From Segnochrobactrum spirostomi (GTDB lineage Bacteria > Pseudomonadota > Alphaproteobacteria > Rhizobiales > Segnochrobactraceae): a stretch of 64,000 nucleotides of DNA. Below are positions 46,995 through 55,978 of the stretch, piece after piece (position 1 is the stretch's first letter; each line of letters begins with the position of its first letter). Location of the stretch: assembly GCF_009600605.1 (NCBI RefSeq), contig NZ_VWNA01000001.1, forward strand, positions 2,714,501-2,778,500, written 5' to 3'. Below the pieces are notes generated by a model, which saw only the letters and a program-made list of their open reading frames with translations, was not told the origin of the DNA and made no database searches. The position numbers and the translations under genes are program-made.

Positions 46995-48077
46995 ATGGAC
47001 GGACGGACGGTGATGGGACGGGTGCGGCGGGCGGGTCTCGGCGCGCTGGTGGGCTTTCTCGGCCTCGCGGCCGGTTTCGGCACGGCCGCGGCGGACGGCG
47101 TCGTCAACGGCGCCGGCTCCACCGCCGTCTTTCCGCTGATGAACGTCTGGGCGCAGGCCTACCAGGAGAAGACCGGCACCCCGATCACCTACCAGCCGAA
47201 CGGCGGCGGCGCCGGCGTGGCCCAGTTCGACGAAAATTCGGTCACCTTCGTCCTCGTCGAGGACCCGGCCTCGCCGGCCGAACTCCAGAAGAACGGCTTC
47301 GTGCAGTGGCCGCTGGTGTTCACCGGCATCGTGCCGGTGGTGAACCTGCCGAACCTTCAGAGCGGCAAGCTGGTGCTCGACGGGCCGACCCTCGGCAGCA
47401 TCCTCGACGGCAAGATCACCCGCTGGAACGACCCGGCGATCGTCGCCCTCAACCAGGGCCTCGGCCTGCCGGATGCGCCGATCGTGGTGATCAGCCGGGC
47501 CGAGCCCGCCGGCTCGACCTTCGCCCTGACGCGCTATCTCTCGGCGACGAGCCCGGCCTTCGATTCTCAGATCGGCCCGACCGATTCGCCGCAGTTCGTG
47601 AAGGGCCCGACTGCGAGCGGCGACGCCGGCATGGCCGCCGAGGTCGCCTCGACGCCGAACGCCATCGGCTGGACCGATTATGCCGACGCGGTCGCCGCCA
47701 AGCTGCCGCTCGTCGCGATCAAGACGACGAGCGGGGCGGTCGTCGCCCCGACGCCGGCGACCTTCACCCAGGCCGTCAACGATCTGACCGGCGCCTTCGA
47801 CGGCGGGCTCGGCTTCGCCGATCTCATGATCGACCAATCGCGCACCGGCGGCTGGCCGATCCTCGCCACCACCTTCGTGCTCATGGACGCCGTGCCGGAC
47901 GACCGGGCGAGCGGCGAGGCGGCACTGAAATTCTTCGACTGGGCCTATCGCACCGGGACGGCACAGGCGACCCAGCTCGGCTACGTGCCGGTGCCGGCGA
48001 CGCTCCTCAACGGCATCGAGACCCTGTGGGGGGCGGCGATCATCATCGACGACAAGCCGCTGTGGCCGGTGAAGTGA
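46995..48077 (+). CDS. PstS-like phosphate-binding periplasmic protein (orphan)
   Basis: A 360-residue exported binding protein with signal peptide GALVGFLGLAAGFGTAAADG. Phosphate-binding-family features include VNGAGSTAVFPLMNVWAQAY, TYQPNGGGAGV, GKITRWNDPAIVALNQGL and RAEPAGSTFALTRYLSATSP. The loop usually reading SIGSGGG and the following GASD segment are changed (QPNGGGAGV, FVLVEDPASP), so the ligand may not be phosphate. No pstC, pstA, pstB or phoU gene is next to it, and no Pho-box is obvious. An internal ATG at 47013 would also retain the signal peptide. Confidence 0.75.
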   Translation: MDGRTVMGRVRRAGLGALVGFLGLAAGFGTAAADGVVNGAGSTAVFPLMNVWAQAYQEKTGTPITYQPNGGGAGVAQFDENSVTFVLVEDPASPAELQKNGFVQWPLVFTGIVPVVNLPNLQSGKLVLDGPTLGSILDGKITRWNDPAIVALNQGLGLPDAPIVVISRAEPAGSTFALTRYLSATSPAFDSQIGPTDSPQFVKGPTASGDAGMAAEVASTPNAIGWTDYADAVAAKLPLVAIKTTSGAVVAPTPATFTQAVNDLTGAFDGGLGFADLMIDQSRTGGWPILATTFVLMDAVPDDRASGEAALKFFDWAYRTGTAQATQLGYVPVPATLLNGIETLWGAAIIIDDKPLWPVK

Positions 48078-48188
48078 TCGGCCGCGGGCGGTGGCTCGCC
48101 TTGAAATCGCACCGCTGATCCGTCATAGCGACGCTTCCCGCGGCGGAGATCGTCGCCGCGCCCCGAACGACGGAGCGGCGTCGCCGCG

Positions 48189-50087
48189 ATGACAGCGAAC
48201 CCCGGCGCGGCCTCCCCTCCCGCGGCGAACCCGACCCGCGCAAAAGCCGGCTCCGGCAACCCCAGCTCGGCGCTCGCCGCACGGCTGTGGCGCACCCAGG
48301 CGCGCCCGTTGTGGCGCCAGCTCGTGCTCGTGCTCCTCATCACCGCGGTCGCCGCCGGCACCACGGGCCTCTATCCCCTCCTGATCAACCACGCCTACGA
48401 CGCCTTCACCAACCGCGACGGCGCGGCGATCGTCTATCTGCCGTTCGCGGTGGTGGCGGTCACGGTGATCAAGTCGCTCGCGCTCTACGGCCAGGTGGCG
48501 CTGACGAACCGCGTCGCGACCCGCATCGAGACCGAGCTCCAGATCGAGCTCTACGATCACCTGATCGCCGCCGACCTCGCCCGCCTGTCGCGCGAGACGC
48601 CGGCCGCGCTCACCCAGCGCTTCACCACCGATCTCGGCTTCATCCGCGAGGCGCTGACGCGCGCCACCTCGAGCCTCGTGCGCGACGTGCTCACCATGCT
48701 CTCGGTGTTCGCGGCGATGGTCTGGCTCGATTGGAAGATGTCGCTGATCGCGCTGCTCATCGCGCCGCTCGCCGTGGTGCCGATCAACACCATCGGCCGC
48801 CGGGTGCGGCGGGTGACGAAGACGACCCAAGAGCAGATGGGCCTGATGGCCGGCCTCGTCTCCGAGAGCTTCGGCGCCGCCCGCATCGTCAAGACCTATC
48901 GGCTCGAAGGCTATCTGCGCGACCGTGCCGAGAGCGTGTTCGAGACGATCCGCCGCCTGAAGCTCAAGACCGCCGACCAGCGCGGCCGCGTCGAGCCGGT
49001 GCTCGAAGCGCTCGGCGGCTTCGCGGTGGCGATCGTGCTCGGCGTCATCGGCTGGCGCATCGCGAACGGCGCTTCCACCGTCGGCCAGTTCACCGGCTTC
49101 GTCTCGGCGCTCCTCCTCGCCGCCCAGCCGCTGCGCGGCATCGGCAGCCTCAACGCCATCCTCCAGCAGGGCTTTTCCGCCCTCGAGCGGGTCTATGCCG
49201 TGCTCGACGAGAAGCCGGCCGTGGTCGATCGGCCCGGGGCGACGGCGCTCGCCGTCTCGACCGGCACGATCCGCTTCGAAGGCGTCGTGTTCCGCTACCC
49301 CGACGGCACCCAGGCGCTCGACGGCGTCGATCTCGTCATTCCGGGCGGCAAGACGACGGCCTTCGTCGGCCGCTCGGGCGCCGGCAAATCCACCGTGTTC
49401 GGCTTGCTGCCGCGGCTCTACGATCTCGAAGGCGGTCGCATCACCATCGACGGTACCGACATCGCGGCGGTGACGCTCGACAGCCTGCGCAGTGCGATCG
49501 GCGTCGTCACCCAGGAGGCCGTGCTCTTCAACGACACGGTCGCCGCTAACATCGCCCTCGGCCGTCCGGGCGCCGATCTCGCCGCGATCCGCGCCGCCGC
49601 CGAGGCCGCCGCCGCCGACCGCTTCGTGAGCCGGCTACCCGAGGGCTACGACACCATCGTCGGCGAGCGCGGGGCGCGGCTGTCGGGCGGCGAGCGGCAG
49701 CGCATCACCATCGCCCGCGCCTTCCTCAAGGACGCGCCGATTCTCCTTCTCGACGAGGCGACGAGCGCCCTCGACACCGAATCCGAGCATCTCGTCCGCG
49801 AGGCGATCGGCCGCCTGTCCGCCGGCCGCACCACCCTCGTCATCGCTCATCGGCTCTCGACCATCCGTGCCGCCGACCAGATCGTGGTGATGGACCACGG
49901 CCGGGTCGCCGAGGTCGGCGACCACGACAGCCTGATCGCGCTCGGCGGCCTCTATGCGCGGCTGCACCGGCTGCAATTCCAGGACGGGCTCGACGGTCTC
50001 TCCGACGACAACGCGGCGGGCGCCGGCAATCGCGGCCTCGAGGCGCTGCTCGCCGACGATGCCGTCCCGGCCGGTCCCACTCTCTGA
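48189..50087 (+). CDS. MsbA-like ABC exporter, fused permease and ATPase
   Basis: A 632-residue half-transporter that would work as a homodimer. The membrane domain (about residues 35-310) has segments such as LVLVLLITAVAAGTTGLYPL, YLPFAVVAVTVIKSLALYG and FAVAIVLGVIGWRIANG. The ATPase has Walker A VGRSGAGKSTVFG (about 393-405), the signature LSGGERQRITIARA, Walker B ILLLDEATSALD and the H-loop VIAHRLSTI. Members export lipids (MsbA), peptides or drugs. The substrate cannot be named here. Start at 48189. It is followed 19 bases later by the ChaC-like gene, a likely operon. Confidence 0.88.
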   Translation: MTANPGAASPPAANPTRAKAGSGNPSSALAARLWRTQARPLWRQLVLVLLITAVAAGTTGLYPLLINHAYDAFTNRDGAAIVYLPFAVVAVTVIKSLALYGQVALTNRVATRIETELQIELYDHLIAADLARLSRETPAALTQRFTTDLGFIREALTRATSSLVRDVLTMLSVFAAMVWLDWKMSLIALLIAPLAVVPINTIGRRVRRVTKTTQEQMGLMAGLVSESFGAARIVKTYRLEGYLRDRAESVFETIRRLKLKTADQRGRVEPVLEALGGFAVAIVLGVIGWRIANGASTVGQFTGFVSALLLAAQPLRGIGSLNAILQQGFSALERVYAVLDEKPAVVDRPGATALAVSTGTIRFEGVVFRYPDGTQALDGVDLVIPGGKTTAFVGRSGAGKSTVFGLLPRLYDLEGGRITIDGTDIAAVTLDSLRSAIGVVTQEAVLFNDTVAANIALGRPGADLAAIRAAAEAAAADRFVSRLPEGYDTIVGERGARLSGGERQRITIARAFLKDAPILLLDEATSALDTESEHLVREAIGRLSAGRTTLVIAHRLSTIRAADQIVVMDHGRVAEVGDHDSLIALGGLYARLHRLQFQDGLDGLSDDNAAGAGNRGLEALLADDAVPAGPTL

Positions 50088-50106
50088 ACACGGCGCGGGG
50101 GCGGCG

Positions 50107-50670
50107 ATGGCGGACGATCTCTGGGTGTTCGGCTACGGTTCGCTGATGTGGCGGCCGGGCTTCGCCTTCGAGGAGGTGGTGCCGGCGCGTATCGCGGGCT
50201 TCCGCCGCGCGCTCTGCGTCTATTCTCATGTCCACCGCGGCACGCCGGAGCATCCGGGGCTGGTGCTCGGTCTCGATCGCGGCGGCTCCTGCCTCGGCCG
50301 CGCCTTCCGCGTCGCCGCCGCGCGGCGCGACGAGACGATCGCTTATCTCCGCGAGCGCGAGCAGGTGACGGCCGTCTATCTCGAACGCACGGCGCGTCTG
50401 CGGCTCGTGTCGGACGGTGCCCGTGCCGGGTCCGAGGGGGCGCGCCTCGTCGAGGCCGTCGCCTACGTCGCCGACCGCACCCATCCGCAATATGCGGGCG
50501 CGCTCACGCTCGAGGAGCAGTTGCGTCTGGTCCGCCAAGGGCACGGCGTGTCCGGCCCGAACCGCGACTACGTCCTCTCCACCGTCGCCGCCCTCGAAGA
50601 CCTCGGCATCCATGATCCGGCCCTGGCGTGGTTGGCCGGGGAGCTCGGGGGCGATGGGGTGAACGGCTGA
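50107..50670 (+). CDS. ChaC-like gamma-glutamylcyclotransferase
   Basis: A 187-residue protein of the ChaC family, which releases 5-oxoproline from glutathione. The substrate-binding loop VFGYGSLMWRPGFAFEE (about residues 6-22) is the family hallmark. RALCVYSHVHRGTPEHPGLV follows, and the catalytic-acid region is YLREREQVTAVYLERTARL. TPQYAGALTL-like THPQYAGALTLEEQLRLVRQ is also typical. It starts 19 bases after the ABC exporter. It ends just before a tRNA gene on the opposite strand. Confidence 0.88.
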   Translation: MADDLWVFGYGSLMWRPGFAFEEVVPARIAGFRRALCVYSHVHRGTPEHPGLVLGLDRGGSCLGRAFRVAAARRDETIAYLREREQVTAVYLERTARLRLVSDGARAGSEGARLVEAVAYVADRTHPQYAGALTLEEQLRLVRQGHGVSGPNRDYVLSTVAALEDLGIHDPALAWLAGELGGDGVNG

Positions 50671-50681
50671 AGATTAGGAAA

Positions 50682-50758
<77 letters not shown>

Positions 50759-50866
50759 ACGCGCGTCGCCTCTAGCATGTTTTCCGGGGCTTCGCACCCC
50801 CTCCGGGGGCGCCTTGCTGGGGGAACCGGAGGCGGAGTGCTCGGCCCAGGACCCCACCCCGCCGCT

Positions 50867-51150
50867 CGGCCCAGGACCCCACCCCACCGGCTGCGCCGGC
50901 GACCCTCCCCCTGGCAGGGGAGGGTGGGGCGTCGTGCTTGGTTCGGCTGGATTCGTGTCCAGGCCGGATAAGTCCCTGACGGAATGGACCGGTTGAGTTG
51001 TTGACGGTTCTGTCTGGTGCGCAGAGCCGCCGATGGTGCGAACGCGCCTTGTTTCCGGCGTTCACGAGGGCTCCCGAGCTCCGCCAAAAGCCCGGCCTCC
51101 ACCCTCCCCTGCCAGGGGGAGGGTCGCCGCGAAGCGGCGGGGTGGGGTCA
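50867..51150. repeat. Inverted pair of GC-rich palindromic repeats in a gene-free gap
   Basis: The gap 50759-51269 has no gene I can support. It contains a repeat at about 50867-50927 (GGACCCCACCCCACCGGC then CCCTCCCCCTGGCAGGGGAG) and the same sequence in reverse at about 51100-51150 (CTCCCCTGCCAGGGGGAGGG then GCGGGGTGGGGTC). The first is preceded by a short tandem duplication of GCTCGGCCCAGGACCCCACC at about 50841-50879. The unique spacer between the pair is about 170 bases. Confidence 0.75.
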
Positions 51151-51269
51151 CGCCACGCACGAGACGCTCCCGCCACACACGAGACGCGTCCGTCGTCGTC
51201 GCATCAGGCGACCGTGACCACGGACCCTCTCGCGAGCCGCGCCTCCCCCCGCCAAAGACCGCCGTCCCC

Positions 51270-51977
51270 TCAGCGCGCCTGCGGGGTGTCGTTGACGCCG
51301 TCGAGGTCGGGGGCGTGGCCGTAGCTCATGCGGCGCATCTGTTCGATGACGCGGGCCATTTCCTCGTCCGACAAGACCGGCGGCTCGCCGATCGCCAGCG
51401 CCTGGATGTAGAGCCGCGCCAGCGTCTCGACCTCGTTGGCGAGCCACAACGCGGCGTCGAGGGTCTTGCCGAGCGAGATCTGGCCGTGCTGGCCGAGCAG
51501 GCAGGCGAGCCGGCCCTCCAACGCTTCGATCGCGTTGTCGGAGAGCTGCTGGGTGCCGAACGTCGCATAGCGGGCGCAGCGGATGTCGGTGCCGCCGGCG
51601 ACGCCGGTCATGTAGTGGAAGCTCGGGATCGTGCGGTGATGGCAGGCGAGCGTCGTCGCGTAGATCGAATGGCAGTGCAGCACCACGTCGACGTCGCCGC
51701 GGTGGGCGAGGATGTCGCGGTGGAAGCGCCATTCCGACGACGGGCGGTGGGCGCCGGTGAAGGTACCGTCGAAGCGCATCAGCACGAGATCGTCCGGTCC
51801 CATGCGGTCGTAGGGCATCGAGGTCGGGGTGATCAGGAAGCCGTCGTCGAGGCGGTGGGAGAGGTTGCCGGCGGTGCCCTGGTTGATGCCGGTCGCATTC
51901 ATCTGCCGGCAGGTCTCGACCATGCGGCGGCGCAGGTCGGCCTCGTCGAGGTGAGTCGTCGTGATCGGGGCGCTCAT
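51270..51977 (-). CDS. Class II aldolase/adducin family protein (fuculose/rhamnulose-1-phosphate aldolase-like)
   Basis: A 235-residue zinc-dependent aldolase of the FucA/RhaD/AraD family, expected to split a ketose-1-phosphate into dihydroxyacetone phosphate and an aldehyde. TGINQGTAGNLSHRLDDGFL (about residues 29-48) is the phosphate-binding region. The catalytic glutamate and the zinc histidines are in SSEWRFHRDIL and VVLHCHSIYATTLA, and the third histidine is in LLGQHGQISLGKTL. It is the last gene of the sugar operon and overlaps the FGGY kinase gene by ATGA. That pairing suits phosphorylation followed by cleavage. Confidence 0.85.
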   Translation of the reverse strand: MSAPITTTHLDEADLRRRMVETCRQMNATGINQGTAGNLSHRLDDGFLITPTSMPYDRMGPDDLVLMRFDGTFTGAHRPSSEWRFHRDILAHRGDVDVVLHCHSIYATTLACHHRTIPSFHYMTGVAGGTDIRCARYATFGTQQLSDNAIEALEGRLACLLGQHGQISLGKTLDAALWLANEVETLARLYIQALAIGEPPVLSDEEMARVIEQMRRMSYGHAPDLDGVNDTPQAR

Positions 51978-53437
51978 CGGGCAGTCTCCGGCGGGGAAGG
52001 GATCGAGGGGGTGCGGGCGTCCGCCGCCGCGGCGCGCCAGGCGGCGCGGTAGGCGGCGAGGCCCGGCAAAGCGAGCGGAACCGCCGCTTCGAGGGCGAGG
52101 GCGGCGGGCGCCGTGCGGCTCCGGTGGCCGGCGAGGAGGCCGGCCCCGGAGGCCACGCCATAGGTGTCGAGATTGAAGCGCACGTCGGCGTCCGGCCGGA
52201 ACGCGGCGATCAGGCCGGCGAAGGCCGGGTCGCGGACGAACGAGCCGTCGAGCACGATGAGGCCGGTCGCCTCCAGCGCGTCGAGCATCAGGTCGGTGAG
52301 GAGCGCGGTGTAGAGCACGGCGAGCGCCCGCCGCTCGGCCGCCGACAGCGTGGGCTCGGTGCCGTCGGCGCCGACGATGCGGCCGCGCCGGGCGCTGCCG
52401 GGGACCAAGCCGTCTTCGTCGCCGAACGACGGCAGGGCGAGGATGCCGTCCGCGACCAGCCGGGCGAGGATCGCGGGATCGCTCGCCGCCGCCTCGCCCT
52501 CGCGCGCCGGTCCGGCGATCAGCGCGAACTCCCGCCCGCCCATGGTGAGCGCGCCGGCGACCGGCCGGCCGTGGACGTCGGCGTTCATGGTCATGCCGAG
52601 GTCTTCACGGAGCGCCGAGACCGGGCAGGCATCGCTGAGCCCGACGATCCAGGTGCCGGTCGACACCAGGGTGAAGTCCTTCAGGCCGGCCGCCTGATAG
52701 CGGTAGAAATTGACGCTGCTGTCGTGCACGCCGCAGAAGATCTCGAACGTCTCCGGCAGGCCGAGGCGCGCCGCGAGATCGGGGCGGATCAGTCCGACCG
52801 GGGCGAAGGCGGGCACGAAGGGGGGCAGCAGGCGCTGCCAGCCGCGCGCGGCGACGATGGGCGTCGGCCGGCGGTTCGCGACGTCCCACAGGTGGGATTG
52901 GGCGGCGATCGAGGTGTATTCGCTCGCGGCGACGCCGGAGAAACGCCACGCCCAATATTGCGGCATGGCGAGGAAGGCGCGGCCTTCGGCGAACAGGTCG
53001 GGATATTCGGTTTCGAGCCACAGCCCCTGGCGGGCGATGTGGGTCGCCCCGTGCAGGATCGCGCTGCCGCGCTCGGCATAGGTTCCGGCGAGCGTCCGGT
53101 AGAGCGCGGTGACGGCCTCGGGACAGGGCTGCTCGTAATCCATCATCGGCGCGGCGAGCGTCCGCTCGCCGACGAGCACGCCGCCGGCGCCGTGGCCGGT
53201 CGTCACCAGCCCGGCGAGCGGGTGGCTGCGGGCGTAGCCGGCGAGGTGCTCGAAGATCCAGGCTTCGAGCGTCGCGACGTCGTGGTGGCGATAAGGCGGC
53301 CCCGGCAGAACCGGGTTCGGGCACGAGGCCGTCTCGATCAGGGTGCCGTCGGTGGCGACGACGTTGAGCTTGACGTTGGTCTTGCCGATGTCGAGGACGG
53401 CGACGCGCGCCGGCCGGTCGGGATCTGTCTCGGGCAT
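51974..53437 (-). CDS. FGGY-family carbohydrate kinase (fuculokinase/rhamnulokinase-like)
   Basis: A 487-residue sugar kinase. The phosphate-1 loop is VAVLDIGKTNVKLNVVATDG (about residues 12-31). The hinge and adenosine-binding regions include CGVHDSSVNFYRYQAAGLKD and VSTGTWIVGLSD, and the C-terminal block is VASGAGLLAG. It is clearly different from the xylulokinase next to it, and LDIGKTNVK is typical of the rhamnulokinase/fuculokinase side. Because it overlaps the aldolase gene, the likely product is a ketose-1-phosphate. The exact sugar is unknown. Confidence 0.82.
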   Translation of the reverse strand: MPETDPDRPARVAVLDIGKTNVKLNVVATDGTLIETASCPNPVLPGPPYRHHDVATLEAWIFEHLAGYARSHPLAGLVTTGHGAGGVLVGERTLAAPMMDYEQPCPEAVTALYRTLAGTYAERGSAILHGATHIARQGLWLETEYPDLFAEGRAFLAMPQYWAWRFSGVAASEYTSIAAQSHLWDVANRRPTPIVAARGWQRLLPPFVPAFAPVGLIRPDLAARLGLPETFEIFCGVHDSSVNFYRYQAAGLKDFTLVSTGTWIVGLSDACPVSALREDLGMTMNADVHGRPVAGALTMGGREFALIAGPAREGEAAASDPAILARLVADGILALPSFGDEDGLVPGSARRGRIVGADGTEPTLSAAERRALAVLYTALLTDLMLDALEATGLIVLDGSFVRDPAFAGLIAAFRPDADVRFNLDTYGVASGAGLLAGHRSRTAPAALALEAAVPLALPGLAAYRAAWRAAAADARTPSIPSPPETAR

Positions 53438-53477
53438 CTTCGGCCTCTCGGTGCGTTTCCTCAGGTCTCGTCTTCGC

Positions 53478-54980
53478 TCAGCCGGGCGAGCCGGTCGGCG
53501 GAAAAAGCGGCTTCAGGTTCCGATAGAGCGCGCGGTAGAGCGGCAGGCGCTCGGCATAGGCTGCGGCACGCACCGGATCGGGCTCGATGGTCGCGGCGAT
53601 CGCCGGTGCCGGGCAGGATTCGGCGACGCTGCCGCCGTCGCGGGCGATGCGGGCGAGCCGCGCGGCGCCGAAAGCCGGACCCTTCGCGGCGCCCGCCTGG
53701 ATGTCGATCGGCCGGCCGAGCGCGCTCGCGATGATTTCGAGCCAGAGCCGGCTGCGCGCACCGCCGCCGATCGCCGCGAGCCGGGCGGGGATCGTGCCGG
53801 CCGCGGCGAGCGCGTCCTGGGCATCGACGAGGGAGAAGGCGACGCCTTCGAGCACCGCGGCGACGAGGTCGGCGGTGTCCGTGTCGCTGCCGAGGCCGAA
53901 GAACACGCCGCGGGCATCGGCGTTGTCGTGGGGCGTCCGCTCGCCGGTGAGGTAGGGCAGGAACGTGACCGGCGAGGGCCGCCGGCCGCGCGCCTCCGCC
54001 GCCGCGAGGAGGCCGGGGATGTCGTCGCCGCGCCCGACCACGCCGGCGAGCCAGCCGAGCGCGCTCGCCCCGTTCAGCATCGCCGCCATCTGGAACCAGC
54101 GCTCCGGCACGGCATGGGCGAAGGCGTGGACGAGGGCCTGCGGATAGGGCCGGTAGGCCGCGGTGGTGACGAAATATTGCGCCGAGGTGCCGAGCGACAG
54201 GAAGGCGTCGCCGTCGCCGACCGCCCCGATGCCGACCGCGCCGACCGCCGCGTCGCCGCCGCCGGTCGCCACCACGATGCCCTGGGTCAGGCCGTGGGCG
54301 GTCGCCACGCCGCGGCGCAGCCCGCCGGCGGCGGTGCTGCCCTCCTTGAGCGGCGGCAACTGGTCGAGATCGAGCCCGCAGGCTTCGACCAGAGCCGGAA
54401 AATAAGCCCGCCGCGCCTCGTCGAGCAGAAGCGCGCCGGCGGCGTCCGACATGTCGGTCGCGATCTCGCCGGTGAGCTTCATCCGCACATAATCCTTGGC
54501 GAGGACGATGGTGCGGATGCGCGCGAAGCGCTCCGGATCGTGGCGGGCGAGCCAGAGCAGCTTCGGCGCGGTGAAGCCCGGCATCGCGGGAACGCCGGCC
54601 TTGAGGCCGAGCTCGGCGACCGTCTCGTTCAAGTCGGCGCATTCGGCGGTGGCGCGCCCGTCGTTCCACAGCATGGCCGGGCCGACCGGCGCGCCGTCCG
54701 CATCGAGGCCGAGGGCGGCGTGCATCTGACCGGAGAGGCCGATCGCGTCGATCGCCCCGAAGGCCTGCGGGGCCTCGCCGCGCACCTGGGAGAAGGCGCG
54801 CTTGACGGCGCGCCACCAATCGTCGGGGTCCTGCTCCGACCAGCCGGGTTGCGGGCGCGACACCTCGAGCGGGACTTCCGCCTCGGCGAGCACCGTTTCC
54901 GCGTCGTCGACGAGGATCGCCTTGACGGCCGAGGTGCCGATATCGATGCCGAGCCGAGTGCCCGCGCCGGATGAACTCAC
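53478..54980 (-). CDS. xylB: Xylulokinase
   Basis: A 500-residue FGGY kinase that phosphorylates D-xylulose. RLGIDIGTSAVKAILVDDAE (about residues 9-28) is the ATP-phosphate loop. IGLSGQMHAALGLDADGAPV and AMLWNDGRATAECADLNETV are the characteristic xylulokinase substrate blocks. FLPYLTGERTPHDNADARGV and AIGGGARSRLWLEIIASALG complete the family signatures. The start codon is GTG at 54980. It lies 40 bases upstream of the second kinase gene and 35 downstream of the epimerase gene, all on the minus strand. Confidence 0.92.
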   Translation of the reverse strand: MSSSGAGTRLGIDIGTSAVKAILVDDAETVLAEAEVPLEVSRPQPGWSEQDPDDWWRAVKRAFSQVRGEAPQAFGAIDAIGLSGQMHAALGLDADGAPVGPAMLWNDGRATAECADLNETVAELGLKAGVPAMPGFTAPKLLWLARHDPERFARIRTIVLAKDYVRMKLTGEIATDMSDAAGALLLDEARRAYFPALVEACGLDLDQLPPLKEGSTAAGGLRRGVATAHGLTQGIVVATGGGDAAVGAVGIGAVGDGDAFLSLGTSAQYFVTTAAYRPYPQALVHAFAHAVPERWFQMAAMLNGASALGWLAGVVGRGDDIPGLLAAAEARGRRPSPVTFLPYLTGERTPHDNADARGVFFGLGSDTDTADLVAAVLEGVAFSLVDAQDALAAAGTIPARLAAIGGGARSRLWLEIIASALGRPIDIQAGAAKGPAFGAARLARIARDGGSVAESCPAPAIAATIEPDPVRAAAYAERLPLYRALYRNLKPLFPPTGSPG

Positions 54981-55015
54981 GTCTACGCTCCCGCTTGCCG
55001 CTGGTCGGACGGCCG

Positions 55016-55891
55016 TCAGATCAGGCCGTGGACCCGGGCGAGGCTCTGGATGTAGGCGACGCCCTTCTCCAGGATCTCATAGCGGTCCCGGGCGACCGAA
55101 CGCCAGACGCAGAGCGCGGCGGCGATGTCCGGCGGCAGCGTCACGAAACTCTCGATGACGAGATCGCCCTTGAAGTCGGTCTCGGCGAGGGCGCGGAACA
55201 CATCGTTCCAATCGATCGTGCCGGTGCCGGGCACGCCGCGGTCGCTCTCCGAGATGTGGAGATAGTTGCAGCGGTCGCCGGCGACGCGCAGGCCGTGGCC
55301 GATTCCCTTCTCTTCGATGTTCATGTGGTAAGTGTCGAGGTGGGCGGTGGCGTTCGGCGCGCCGAGCCGGTCCATGAACCACACCGTCTGGGCCGCGGTG
55401 TTGATGAGGTGGGTCTCGTAGCGGTTGCAGGCCTCGATGCCGAAGCGGATGCCGTAATCCGCCGCGCGCGCCGCGACCGGCTTCAAGGCCTTCAGGATGT
55501 TCTGATATTCGGTCTCGGTCGGGGGCGAGCCGGACTTCCAGCCGAGGGTCGAGAAGGTGACGCCGCCGAAGAAGTCGCAGCCGAGCGCGTGGGCCTTCTC
55601 GAGGGCGTTCATCAGGAAGGCCTCGGCCTTCTCCGGATGGTGCGGCGCCGTCACCTCGAAGGGCAGGCAGAGCGAGGCGGTCGGCGTGATGCCGTACTCC
55701 TCGAACAGCGCCCGGGAATGGGCGGCGTCGACCGGATCGGGGTCCATCAGCGGCACTTCGATGACCTGAAGGCCGTATTTCGCGGCTTCCGGCACCGCGA
55801 TTTCGGCGACCTCGCGGGTCCAGGACGGACCCCACAGGCTCGCATGCATGCCGAGGCGGACGTTCGGCTTCGTCTTCGGGGCGTCTGTCAT
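55016..55891 (-). CDS. Sugar phosphate isomerase/epimerase family protein, D-tagatose/D-psicose 3-epimerase-like
   Basis: A 291-residue TIM-barrel enzyme. It opens KPNVRLGMHASLWGPSWTRE. The metal-binding and catalytic glutamate region is FGIEACNRYETHLINTAA (about residues 154-171). AHLDTYHMNIEEKGIGHGLR (about 187-206), YLHISESDRGVPGTGTIDW and LVIESFVTLP give the remaining ligands. These blocks match ketose 3-epimerases, which interconvert free ketoses such as tagatose/sorbose or psicose/fructose. Within this operon it would feed a ketose to one of the two kinases. Confidence 0.8.
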   Translation of the reverse strand: MTDAPKTKPNVRLGMHASLWGPSWTREVAEIAVPEAAKYGLQVIEVPLMDPDPVDAAHSRALFEEYGITPTASLCLPFEVTAPHHPEKAEAFLMNALEKAHALGCDFFGGVTFSTLGWKSGSPPTETEYQNILKALKPVAARAADYGIRFGIEACNRYETHLINTAAQTVWFMDRLGAPNATAHLDTYHMNIEEKGIGHGLRVAGDRCNYLHISESDRGVPGTGTIDWNDVFRALAETDFKGDLVIESFVTLPPDIAAALCVWRSVARDRYEILEKGVAYIQSLARVHGLI

Positions 55892-55978
55892 GGGCGTTTC
55901 TCCTCGCTGTTGTCGTTGGTGTCCGGCACCGCTCGCGGGCGGGCCGTGTCGTCGTCGCCCGTGAGCGGGCGAAAGGGG

